Shown here: piece by piece, positions 9,992-20,250 of the stretch
Layout of the letters: every line of letters begins with the position of its first letter
Position numbering within the stretch: position 1 is the first letter of the stretch
Assembly (NCBI GenBank): GCA_011033025.1
Contig: WFMF01000013.1
Coordinates: 930,001-994,000 of the forward strand
DNA length: 64,000 bases
Direction: 5' to 3'
From: Beroe forskalii
Taxonomy: Eukaryota > Ctenophora > Nuda > Beroida > Beroidae
Program-made: the position numbers and the translations under genes
The notes under the pieces: generated by a model
Told to the model about the DNA's origin: nothing
Database searches by the model: none
Seen by the model: only the letters and a program-made list of their open reading frames with translations

Positions 9992-10837
9992 TTGGATAAC
10001 AAATTGCTATTTTTTTCTTCACCAACACTCAGCAGTTCTCACAAGTTAACTTCTGGTAATATTTCACCCTGTTGAATGAAAAGGATTCAATCTAAAAGCT
10101 GCTTATATTATCTAAATAGGTATTTCACCAAACATAAAATTCTTCCTATCGAGTACAAATCAAAGCTGTTCAATTTAATGTATTGGTTTGTCATTGATCT
10201 AACGGTAGATAACAGCTTATGGTAGATAACAGCCTACAGTAAACAAGTATAGAAAGGAGTAGTCTCCTGATGCAATAAGTTTCTTTTTATTACTTTATTA
10301 ACTACGTTATCAATATCAGTTATTAATAATGTTTCTGATTTGCAGCAATCTGTTATTAAACATTTCTAATAATCCATCAGAATTAACCTAATAAATTGTA
10401 TCCATAGCAGTTGTACCAAGGGTGGTGCCCAAGTTTCCACAGGCATTCCCTGTAGCCGCAATACAATCCAATTCTTATTGAATAATATCTAGTGCTGCCT
10501 GGTTTGTGTTTTATAAGTATATTAATTATAAAAAACTATATTATTGTTTTTAACCTAAGTATTTATCCTCTAGGCTCTAGGCTAGACTCAGAATATCCTC
10601 CTTTGTTTTTATTTACTGCAGAATATAAGGATATCCTATTTTTCTTTAAATTATTATCATTTAATCGAATATTGAATTCCTAATAAATATTTAAGTTGTT
10701 TTTGTTATTTGTATATATGTGCTATTGCATTTTATAACCTAATTTCAATCATGATTATCTTATAAGATCAAGAGAAATTGATATGATAAATCTTGGTGTA
10801 ATGTGCTACAAAATATAACCTTTTGTTTTATTAACCT
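9992..10837 (+). other. Retrotransposon 3' untranslated region
   Basis: This is AT-rich sequence after the ORF2 stop, running to the second copy of the target duplication. No coding frame is recognisable. The end reads TTTTGTTTTATTAA directly before the 18-base target repeat; there is no long poly(A). Confidence 0.75.
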
Positions 10838-10982
10838 CAGTCGTCACCTAACTCTTCCCAGTTCCTACTCTCTTCACTTGGATATTCCTGGATACCTACT
10901 TTAAAATATATTTCAATCAAATTAAGAAAAATTCAAATTGATCTGATAAATTGAGTCATGATGTCAAAAGTACGTCAATTTA

Positions 10983-11793
10983 GCTTCATCCCCCCCCCCC
11001 CTAAGAAAAGGGGGGATGAAGATTTTGGCCCAGATAAGGTAGATGGGGGGTTAGCCAAATTACAATGATTCTGGGGGGATTTGAACAGAAGGGGGGAGTG
11101 AAAAAATTAAGGGGGGATTGGGATCTGGCAGGAGAATTTCGAAATTTGAGATGAAAATCCTATGTCCGTGAGAAATGTTTTTTCTGAGACCCTCTGGCTT
11201 CTGGGGCTGCGCCGCCAGACCCCCGCTCTCCTTTGTAAGACTACAATATCACTGTGATGCTTCAATTGCTTGCCATTTTCAAGGCATATCAGCTTATCAA
11301 TTATGTATCTATGATTTTATATCGTGCTGACAATGTTCCTGAGGCTTGATTTCATGCCATGATTCCCTGACAAGTGTCACTTAAAAGTTTCACCTATTGA
11401 TTCAAGAATTAATAGACATAAAAAGTGAACACCAATACCATTTCAGGCATTAGAAATATCATGTTATTATCTTATTATGACGTGTTAAAGCTCAAAATTA
11501 ACTAAATTTTCTGTCTGACTTGTTCTTTACTTCTGTCAGTCACATAAAATAGTTCACACACTTTAATCTTATCATTAATAAAGGTCATAATTTTGGTTGA
11601 TACTTGTGTAAACAATTCAATGGACATATCTTAGAAAAATTTTCGAAGATATTGGTGGGGGGTTGGTCGACTTTTTGAAATTCAGGGGTGGGGTGCCCAA
11701 AAGGGGGGATGGCGGATTTTAAGAATTCAGGGGGGAGGCTTTGGCAAGGGGGGAGTTTAAAAATTCAGGGGGGATTGGACCCAGGATGAAGCT
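10983..11793. mobile_element. C/G-rich inverted-repeat insertion, unclassified
   Basis: The element is absent from copy B (compare about 36780-36815). It begins GCTTCATCC followed by a C run and ends with a G-rich stretch followed by GGATGAAGC, so the ends are inverted repeats. The flanks share TAYGTCAATTTA (10971-10982 and about 11798-11808), giving a target duplication of about 9-12 bases. The interior holds several runs of GGGGGG and no gene. The class is uncertain. Confidence 0.6.
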
Positions 11794-11849
11794 ATGTATG
11801 TCAATTTAGGAAGATAAATTGACGTACTTTTGAAATTTTCAAATCCATT

Positions 11850-12638
11850 TCACATGATACTACAAAAGTGCATACCCCCAAAGGGCGTGTTAATTTCAAT
11901 TCCATCAGCTCCGACCTTTCCTCCATACCCAAGAGCGTGGCATTCTGCGTTACCATTTCGGATTCCAATACCTGTGTTATAATTGAGTCCAACGTGACCA
12001 CCAATTAAATTTCCAACGTTAAACGCAGCTTCACAGACTTTGACATCCAGAAAGAGGCCTGCTCCTGGGCCTGCAACTGCCTGTGCTGTTGCCTGTCCGA
12101 CCTCAGCTGTTACTTCGAGAAGTGGTGTTGATATCCGACCTTTTCCTAGACTGTAGAAGGCTATTGCATTACCTTCGTCAGCTACTTTAAAGCCATCATT
12201 GTCGAAGAAGTTCCTACTCAACTGCTGTTCTGCAGAGGAGGCGGAATGAGTGGTGTGCTCACACTTGAAGACCCCGTCTGTCAGCCAATGAATCATGTCG
12301 TAGGCAAACTTCTGACAGTTCTCAGCGAAGATGTTATATTGTGGGGTTTTACGTAACCATTCCTCAATCCACGAGTTGATTTCCCAGTCTAATTTGGTAG
12401 TTACCCCAACTATCTCACCGCCATAGGAGCCTGCACCACTCTTTGCTGCATAACCATCGCTCTTACTGATCCTGTTTACTTTCATCGATGGAGAGCTACT
12501 TAGGAAATCGCTGGAATCCCCCTCAAGACCTGCAATCTCGTACCAAATTCCCCCCACATTGACAGCCCAATGGTGAGCTATTATGATGCCTGGGGGTATC
12601 ATCTTCCGTCCCAACTTTACTCGCCTTTCCCTTGCCAT
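11850..12638 (-). CDS. LRAT/NlpC-P60-like cysteine-hydrolase protein with CaaX end, copy A
   Basis: This is an intronless 262-residue protein. The N-terminal half has the arrangement of circularly permuted papain-like folds (LRAT, PPPDE, NlpC/P60 relatives): AHHWAVNVGGIWYEI supplies the catalytic-type His, and about 85 residues later NCQKFAYDMI supplies the Cys (compare the NCEHF motif of LRAT-like proteins). The C-terminal third is Gly-rich (GGHVGLNYNTGIGIRNG and on to INTPFGGM), a small domain seen fused to varied hydrolase and effector modules. The protein ends in CSIM, which fits a CaaX prenylation box. There is no signal peptide or membrane span. Its near-identical duplicate at 36843-37634 is also intact, unlike the cyclin-Y exons around it, which suggests the frame is under selection. 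Substrate unknown; possible roles are deubiquitination-like, acyl transfer or peptide hydrolysis. Confidence 0.8.
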   Translation of the reverse strand: MARERRVKLGRKMIPPGIIIAHHWAVNVGGIWYEIAGLEGDSSDFLSSSPSMKVNRISKSDGYAAKSGAGSYGGEIVGVTTKLDWEINSWIEEWLRKTPQYNIFAENCQKFAYDMIHWLTDGVFKCEHTTHSASSAEQQLSRNFFDNDGFKVADEGNAIAFYSLGKGRISTPLLEVTAEVGQATAQAVAGPGAGLFLDVKVCEAAFNVGNLIGGHVGLNYNTGIGIRNGNAECHALGYGGKVGADGIEINTPFGGMHFCSIM

Positions 12639-12780
12639 CCTGTGAATGGTATTACTATTAAGTATTAGGGATCATTCGCATTCACCGTTCCGTGGCGGGA
12701 GAGGAAGGGGTTTTCAAATATCATGCTACAAACCGTCCGGAATACCCAACCTCCTTAATAACTAATATTTTACATACTAA

Positions 12781-12800
12781 CATGGGGGCTAGCCCCCATG
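12781..12800. promoter_or_regulatory. Perfect 20-bp palindrome upstream of the minus-strand gene
   Basis: CATGGGGGCTAGCCCCCATG is a perfect palindrome about 140 bases upstream of the start of the 262-residue gene. It is unchanged in copy B (37777-37796). It could be a binding site or a remnant of a repeat; no factor is recognised. Confidence 0.4.
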
Positions 12801-12934
12801 AAATCCGGCTGGATATGAAAAATGACAAACGGGAGTTTAATTTTTCAAGGGTTGCGGGTTGCGAGGAAATGAGGGGCCTGGAAAGTGGAAACCTCTCCCC
12901 CTTCGGCTGCTGGCATAGTATATGTGGTTTGTGA

Positions 12935-14328
12935 CGGTTCCCTAGATTCGAGTATTCTTTTCTGAGGTATTCGCAAGTTTGGGTAATCTGTGCCCAAGCC
13001 TAATCAATCACGCTACATGTTTGATGTTATTGTAACAAATACTATCGACCAAATTATATGCATTATTGTAAATCCATGCGTGTGGACAGGCTCCTATCGA
13101 TCTATCCACTTTACGACCATTGGCCTTATTATCTTACTTTGAACCAATAAGGTTATATCATCAAATGAAAAAGATAGAAGCATCCGAACGAACATCAAGC
13201 AATGGAGGAGAGAAAACAACAAAGAGAGGCCCAGAAACTCGCAGTGTCAAGATATATAGCTAAACAGAGCATTTTGTACATTGTGCAGTGTAAATTTTAC
13301 TTTCGCTTTTGGGAAACCTCATTAGCTAAAAGTCCTTCGTCTTGTTACCTGACACTTTGTGAGTGTGATGATGTGACACGATTCTGCATAACATGTAATA
13401 TAATACGTATGTAATGGTATTTGTCATTATGACGACATCAATTCACATATTATTCCTGGATTTTCATGAATAGCGTGCACGTCAAAAATATGAAAGTATG
13501 AAGAGCTCATGTTTGAAAAGAGAGTATAGTGCTAATTGGAGGGTGTATACTGTATAGCGAGTCATGATTTGACTCATCGCATTTGAATAGTGCCAGCTTG
13601 CTCACGTGACCCAAAACTGACGTGGGACAGAAACTGAAACACCTACAGACTTGAAACTTCAGTTCATGCAATGTGGGAGCGACACTCCGTGTACTGAGTG
13701 TTTGAATTTAATAAGTTGTCCGGCCTACTGACAAGTGCGCACGTGTGTGTGTGATATGCCATTTATAAGAGCGAGGCCAAAGGGTCGCTCTTTTTCAGGG
13801 TTATTAGGTTGTTTAACTGAGTTATACATCCGCCTTAATTTTTGTTCAAATTAGAGTTGTTTTTCTTCAAGCACCAAGATAACAGTGATAAAATTAAAAT
13901 TGACAAATAAGGTACTACCGTTCTTTATACAAAAAATTCAGTATTGTTCCATGTATTACAATCTTTACTACGGAAGGGCTCATGATAAACTATTCTGACG
14001 GTTGTTAGCGTGATATTTTCTGTCAATCTCAAAACTGATCTTAACACGTATTTTCAAATTTGTTGTTATCGCTGAAACCCATGACTTTTTGATGTAATTC
14101 GTTTGATAGGTTATATTGTTCATGAGTTCTTGGGTCTATTTTATGAGTTCTACTATTACATGAGTTCTACTATATGGGTATACTCCGTATACAGTAGAAT
14201 GCTTTCTCGTTTTTCTTATGTTCTTTAATTGACTTATCATGATATGTAGAATTAGACAGATGTAGTGATTAAAATTAGTGGTAGTAATTAATCAAAACTA
14301 GACTTTGTGCTAACCCAGAGTATTTCAG
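12935..14328 (+). other. Cyclin-Y intron 2 sequence, copy A, no exon seen
   Basis: This block is shared with copy B, where it is split by three insertions (38255-38851, 39002-39493, 40036-42101). I see no further coding exon. The segment CTTGAAACTTCAGTTCATGC at about 13650 recurs, inverted, at about 21760 and 45550 in intron 8. This indicates an older inverted-repeat element family in the cyclin-Y introns. Confidence 0.55.
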
Positions 14329-17249
14329 CGGGGTCCCCGGCCACGCCCAACCCACTCCAAAAAGCCAACTCATGTTCCACAATCTTCATAGACGACAACA
14401 CAGTCAGCCAACCTAACCTCAGAGCAACACTTAAATGGCAAGTAGAGTTTCGAGGTCGTGCATGATTAGTTAGGATTTTAGAGTGACGACAGTATCGTGT
14501 CAAAGGTTAAATTGCTGCCATATTGGTATATTGACCGCGCCTATTTGAGTATTTGAGTATTTGTTTTGCGTGGAATAAGACCCATTTTGTATCCCATTCC
14601 ATAATTCAATATCTATATTACCGATAGTTCAATTCGATTGTCTAGTTTTTTTAAGTAATAATTTTCGCAGATTAACCTTTTTCATTTTCATTCACACTGT
14701 TATGCTGTGATTTTTAATCTTAACTTTAACTTTTTCATTAACATTTAAATATTTTATCAATCGATACTAATGCTGTGTTCCAATTGCAGTGTATCGCTAG
14801 CGATATTCTACCACATCAAAAACAGAGACAAGGAGTCAGAATTTGTTGATATACTCGACGAGAAACGACATCCGCTAACCGTGAGTTGGGACTTGGGCCT
14901 TGGACTATGATATAGATAACTAATTGATTTAACATTTTCTTTAAAAGAAGATGTTAAATGGAGATAGTTATATATTCGCCTGTTACCTGAACTTTACCGT
15001 TTCCTTGAATTTGGTCAGTAGCTGTGTGTATTACATATGTACGTCAAGCGAGGTACGCGCTCTCGCTCGATATGATCATGAATATCGCGTGCGGCGAGCG
15101 TAGCATAATTAAATTTAAGAACGCGCACTAGTAGTGCTAACAATAATAAGGTTTGTAAACTTTTCCTCTTCTTGCTATGAAAACCACAACAATAAATTGC
15201 TTAGTGTGTTTAGCGCGCGCAGCCAGCCAGCAGCGCACGCGCCACGGTTCCGGATTTGGGCAATTTTACTGATTTTATTACTTCCAAGTCGAGCGGGCCT
15301 TTGTGTGGGTGTTACTAATTAGCCCAGATGGCAGGCAACTGGAGACTTAGGGTTATGGCTAGGGTCACAGTCCGGACTCCGCGCGAAGCGGAATTTGGGA
15401 CGTTGATTTGCCAAAAATCAACTTTAAAATCTATCTCCTCCTACAGTTTTCGAAGAAACCCTTGAAACTTCATAGTGTAGATACGGATCGTTCACATAAT
15501 ACGTAATCAATGTGTTGCTGACTCCCGTAGTCCTGTGATATTTGACCTCTTTTCAGAAACAACCTGTCCCTGCAGACTACTCGAGGAACGACCCCCCAAA
15601 CAATTATATCTACAGATTTATCAAAAATCTTTTCGTGTCAGCTCAGGTGGGGTCAAAATTCTGCAATTTATTCTTTCCGTTACATGAATCAATGTTGCCT
15701 ACTATGAAATTGTTTTCAAAGAATGAACATATTGGCATCATGACATTTATTGTTATATTTTCATTGACTATTGCCATGCCCTATCATTTTTATCGGTGAT
15801 TACCAGATACTTATTCAACCCCGATGCGCGAGGTTGCGCTACATGCTAGTACCTTGTGCGCAGTTTTGGGAATCGCACCAATTTCGCGACAACATCGCAC
15901 GATTTGAGGGTCTAAACTTAAGAAAAATGAATTTTGAAGGTGACCATTCAATAGAGCTCAGCTGTACGAGTTTATAGGTGAAAAGATCATTAAGATACGC
16001 TATTCCTGCCCGGAGTTATGTTCAATAACAGCTCGCAACAGAAAACACGTTTTTCTAATTGCGCCGTCTTCCATGGTTCATTGTGGAGCTCAGGAGCGTG
16101 ATATCCAAAATCTAAGATCAACTTGAAGTACAAAATTTTATCCTCTAGCGATTCCCGAAGGTTTCAAGTCTCTATCTTCAAAAATGTGGATTTCTATAGA
16201 ACGACACCACGAGTCGGTGCAAAATTGGTACAAATTTATCCCGAATGAGGTTGCGCTACAAAATTGTAGATGAATTTTGCCGAGCCGCGCGCGCTGTAGC
16301 GCAACCTCGCTCATTTCGATTGATAAATCAACGTCTTGATCCGAGATCGTATCGACAAAAAATTTCAATTTTCCTTGTAAATTTGCATTAGACGACAGCA
16401 GCATCTTCACAAATCTGCTAATTATTGATTAACTAATTATTTGTCATTTCAGGCGACTCACATAAGGTGAAACAGAATCTGAGATGCTGGGGTACAAGAA
16501 CCGGAGGAAAATTCTCAACAATTCTATTAACGGATGAGATTAAGAGGTAATTTCAGATGGCACAGATTTTCGTGATTAATATTCCATTACAAAACATTTC
16601 CTTGTATTTGATTGAGACAAAGAAATACTGAAAATCGATCACATAATCACGGTTTTGGTCGCTAAAACAGTGTAGCGTTTTGGCCTGTTAACACCCGACA
16701 AGCAATACCCTATATTTTGAACACACATGATGCTTTGAAAGTGTCCACCATAAGATTTAATAAACAGCAAAGTCTCTGTAATGAGGCGGAAACAAGCGAA
16801 TGAAGTAATCTTGTAAGTTGATTGTCAGCAAAACATCGTGGCAATGCGAAGTAGTCGGGCTCTCAAGTAATCAAATGTTAAAAACTGATATCTAGATAGT
16901 CCAGCAGCGAACAGAATTATAAGAGTATAAAAAGTACAGACTTTGGAATAAAAACTTGAATCAAATCAACGGCAATTCCATCAGCACTAGACATTTACCT
17001 CGAATCAAATAGTCAAGAGAACAGTGAAGTGGAGTGAATAGCGGAAGCTCAAATTCTGTAATGCAACCATTTCGAGAAGTTGCAATCATACAAAAATTAC
17101 AAACATAGGATTAGGAATGAAATTAAAGTTGAAAGATAGAATACAATATCGCGAAATTAAGTTTGGAATTTGCATAATTGCGTTGATCTCTGTCATGTTG
17201 CCTTGGTAACATATTCTTTGGAATTGGTAAGTGCTGGGTGAGTATTAGG

Positions 17250-17407
17250 GATGATTCGCATATTTTATGATCAATTTTTGGCCAATTTTTAACCCCCTCC
17301 CCCTCCTAAGCAAGTTTACATTAGTTGTATTTGTTTATACAATAGCATGTAACGTAGTCATTCGTAATCCCCCCCTTAGGTGATTAAGTAACATGTGAAC
17401 GATCCCT
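17250..17407. mobile_element. Nested MITE of the GGGATCGTTCACATATTACGTA family
   Basis: The ends AGGGATGATTCGCATATT and (reversed) AGGGATCGTTCACATGTT match the elements at 52235-52401 and 52420-52829. The C-rich motif AACCCCCTCCCCCTCC follows the left end, as in the 52-kb copies. It sits in the core of the foldback element. Confidence 0.6.
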
Positions 17408-18419
17408 GGCTTAGCCTATGTGGAAGTTGTGAGCCCGAGGGCTTGAAGGGCCCGGGGGCGAAAATTTGTTAAGGCGAATCGAATCAAAGCATGGACTCAA
17501 AGCATGGATGTATTGCTAAATAAATCTCAAAAGTTTTGAAATAGAAGGCTTGAATCAAAAATGTAGTGTGATGCTTTTAATGAAATTTAAAACACTAGTG
17601 ATCTTAGAAAAACAAACAATAATCAGATTGATAGAAACAAATGAATGTTGGTAGCATGTCACTTTGAAACGCTTAACGCATCAATTACAACAAGACATGA
17701 AATGAGATACAAAACGATGAAAGGAAATCGGTAAAATGAGAAAATTTACATTTGGTGAAACTCGGTTTTGCAGCACTGTAATAATAGGCAAATGAGAATG
17801 ACGTAATTACTATGGTTGAATATGGTATGTCAATGACTTTAAAAGTGTCTAGTATCTTACTTTTCTCATGGGACGGTTGCACAATGTATCAGACTGTTGC
17901 GGTAATTAGGCGGCATTTATTTGACATCGTTTCCTCAGTGTGTGAGAAAAAGTAATGCACCATTGTTACTAATGATAATGACGTATTACTCTCACCCAGC
18001 TCTTGCTATTTCCGAAGAATGTGTTACCATGACAACATGGCAATGCAAATGATCAACGCAAATTCCAAACTTTATTTCATGATTTTGTATTTAATTCTCT
18101 CGTGTTTGATTTTGTATCTTTTAACTTCTCTTCCTTGCGTATGATTTTAACTTTCTCGAAATGATTGCTTTCACAGAATTTGGCCTGCTGCTATCACTGC
18201 TTTCACTGCAGTTCACTGTTCTCTCGGCTATTTGATATATAACAGTTTGAGTATTTAATTTCGTGAGGCGAGAGCTTGACTACTTCCCATTGCCGCCATG
18301 TTTTGCTGATAATCGACTGACAGAAGTCCTTCATTTGCTTGTTTTTTGCCTCATGATAGAGACTTTGCTGGGAAACCGACTTGAAACCTCAGAAATTTTA
18401 CCTCACAGCGCTTTATCTC

Positions 18420-18525
18420 TCTCCTCTGACCCTAACCATACCCTTAACCCAACCCAAACCCTTGACCCTATTCCATACCCTAACCATAAACCTAACCAAG
18501 ACCCTAACCTTAGTCTAACTCTATA
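18420..18525. repeat. Telomere-like CCCTAA-type degenerate repeats
   Basis: A run of CCCTAACC, CCATACCC and AACCCAAACCC variants resembles the animal telomere unit CCCTAA in degenerate form. It lies in the foldback element. The same kind of sequence occurs around 56500-57250 and 62975-63058. Confidence 0.6.
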
Positions 18526-18771
18526 GTTGAAACATCATGCGGTAAATTGTTGTAGGTAGAAAATTTCGAGGTTGAATGTCCGTTCCCCACTGTGCTGCTT
18601 AAAATCTTATGGTGGACACTTTCAAAGCATCATGTGTGTTTGAAATATAGGGTGTTGCTTGTCGGGGGTTGACAGGCCGGAGTGCTACACTGTTTTGGCG
18701 ACCAAAACCGTGATTATGTGATCGATTTTGAGTATTTCTTTGTCTCAATCAAATACAAGGAAATGTTTTGT

Positions 18772-19046
18772 GATTGATGAGTAATTTATTAATTCTCTTT
18801 TGACTCAATGGTACAGATACAAATGTAAACGATGTGGTTCTTTTAATGACAATCAATTTCGTCGTTCTACGACATCTTCAGGTCTCAAATTTGATTGTAT
18901 AAAGTAGTGTTGTAAAGTTGATTGTCATTAAAAGAACCACATCGTTTACATTTGTATCTGTACCATTGAGTCAAAAGAGAATTAATAAATTACTCATCAA
19001 TTGTAATCATGCGACTCTTATTCAATGACCCGATCCGTGAAATCAG
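18772..19046. mobile_element. Hairpin element inserted in the foldback arm
   Basis: Two inverted arms of about 83 bases (about 18773-18855 and 18917-18999) are identical or nearly so and surround a loop of about 60 bases. A further 45 bases follow the second arm. The whole interrupts the right arm of the foldback element between two copies of GAAATGTTTTGT, a 12-base target duplication, and the left arm has the uninterrupted sequence. The arms would form a long stem if transcribed. Confidence 0.75.
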
Positions 19047-20025
19047 AAATGTTTTGTAATGGAATATTAATCACGAAAATCTGTGCCATCTGAAATTACC
19101 TCTTAATCTCATCCGTTAATAGAATTGTTGAGAATTTTCCTCCGGTTCTTGTACCCCAGCATCTCAGATTCTGTTTCACCTTATGTGAGTCGCCTGAAAT
19201 GACAAATAATTAGTTAATCAATAATTAGCAGATTTGTGAAGATGCTGCTGTCGTCTAATGCAAATTTACAAGGAAAATTGAAATTTTTTGTCGATACGAT
19301 CTCGGATCAAGACGTTGATTTATCAATCGAAATGAGCGAGGTTGCGCTACAGCGCGCGCGGCTCGGCAAAATTCATCTACAATTTTGTAGCGCAACCTCA
19401 TTCGGGATAAATTTAGACCAATTTTACACCGACTCGTGGTGTCGTTCTATAGAAATCACATTTTTGAAGATAGAGACTTGAAACCTTCGGGAATCGCTAG
19501 AGGATAAAATTTTGTACTTCAAGTTGATCTTAGATTTTGGATATCACGCTCCTGAGCTCCACAATGAACCATGGAAGACGGCGCAATTAGAAAAACGTGT
19601 TTTCTGTTGCGAGCTGTTATTGAACATAACTCCGGGCAGGAATAGCGTATCTTAATGATCTTTTCACCTATAAACTCGTACAGCTGAGCTATATTGAATG
19701 GTCACCTTCAAAATTCATTTTTCTTAAGTTTAGACCCTCAAATCGTGCGATGTTGTCGCGAAATTGGTGCGATTCCCAAAACTGCGCACAAGGTACTAGC
19801 ATGTAGCGCAACCTCGCGCATCGGGGTTGTTATTGACTAATTGAACTTTTTCAGCTCACGGCAGAATGTGCTATAATATCGCTGGTATGTTATTTTTTCC
19901 CTCTCCAATTGCGTTTTTGTTTTACAAAAAGGCAATGAGAGGGTTAGCAGAGATCGTGGTTTGGAGGATTGTGGGAGAATTTGTGTATACTACCTTTATC
20001 AGTACTGTTAATTCTGAAAAGTGCC

Positions 20026-20117
20026 CGGGTGGGGGAGAAATCTCCACAAATGGGGGAGAAATCTCCACAAATGGGGGAGAAATTTCCACAAATGGGGGAG
20101 AAATTTCCACAAATGGC
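20026..20117. repeat. Four-unit minisatellite
   Basis: About four copies of a 21-base unit, TGGGGGAGAAATYTCCACAAA, lie head to tail. Open frames in several phases across it are repeat artefacts. Confidence 0.9.
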
Positions 20118-20164
20118 GTAAGAAATCATGCAACTGCTCCTTTATAATATCAGTCAAGTCGGGG

Positions 20165-20250
20165 TATTTTGGAGTCTTTGGTGTAGTGGCATCGAGTGAA
20201 ACTGTACACTGCGGTTAGCTGACAGGAATTTGGGTTCAATGCTCAGGTCA
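20165..20250 (+). other. tRNA-like segment with A- and B-box-like motifs
   Basis: TGGTGTAGTGGCATCGAG resembles a Pol III A box, and TTTGGGTTCAATGCTCAGG, about 60 bases later, resembles a B box. A related inverted segment occurs in the sister element at about 41810-41900 (GTTTAGTGGCATCC and GAGTTCAATGC when reversed). I could not fold a convincing cloverleaf. It may be a tRNA-derived SINE head captured by the element; it is not called as a tRNA gene. Confidence 0.35.

Larger units (their letters stand above)
3493..10837 (+). mobile_element. Full-length CR1-like non-LTR retrotransposon
   Basis: The element is flanked by an 18-base direct repeat, CCTCAGTCGTCACCTAAC, ending at 3492 and starting again at 10838. 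Copy B has the uninterrupted target at about 36661-36676. It has a short 5' leader, ORF1 (3596-5695), an overlapping ORF2 (from 5670) with endonuclease and reverse transcriptase, and about 0.85 kb of 3' sequence. There are no LTRs, and I see no clear poly(A) tail. The order esterase-type ORF1, then AP endonuclease-RT ORF2, is characteristic of the CR1/L2 group. ORF2 has several frameshifts and is interrupted by a DNA transposon at 8084-8995, so this copy is not autonomous now, although ORF1 is open throughout. Confidence 0.93.
15816..19829. mobile_element. 4-kb foldback transposon with very long inverted repeats
   Basis: This element is inserted in cyclin-Y intron 5 of copy A only, with the 5-bp target TTATT duplicated (15811-15815, 19830-19834). 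Copy B has the single site at about 44604-44608. The two arms are inverted copies of each other over about 1.4 kb (15816 to about 17245, and about 17990 to 19829). They start with CAACCCCGATGCGCGAGG and carry repeated GAGGTTGCGCTAC motifs. The core (about 17246-17990) holds a nested MITE, and the right arm holds a nested hairpin element. No transposase is recognised; open frames in the arms mirror each other and look incidental. The superfamily is unknown; a 5-bp target is not diagnostic. Confidence 0.85.

Noticed and set aside
12692..12934. 80-codon plus-strand frame conserved in both duplicates (also 37688-37930)
   Set aside because: Conserved only because the block is duplicated; it crosses a 20-bp palindrome and has no recognisable domain or splice context.
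16138..16410. 90-codon frame and its mirror at 19236-19481 as a transposase
   Set aside because: They are inverted copies of the foldback arms with no transposase motifs and no size or catalytic residues to support one.
20165..20250. A functional tRNA gene
   Set aside because: A- and B-box-like motifs exist but no convincing acceptor stem or anticodon arm could be paired; kept only as a tRNA-like segment.
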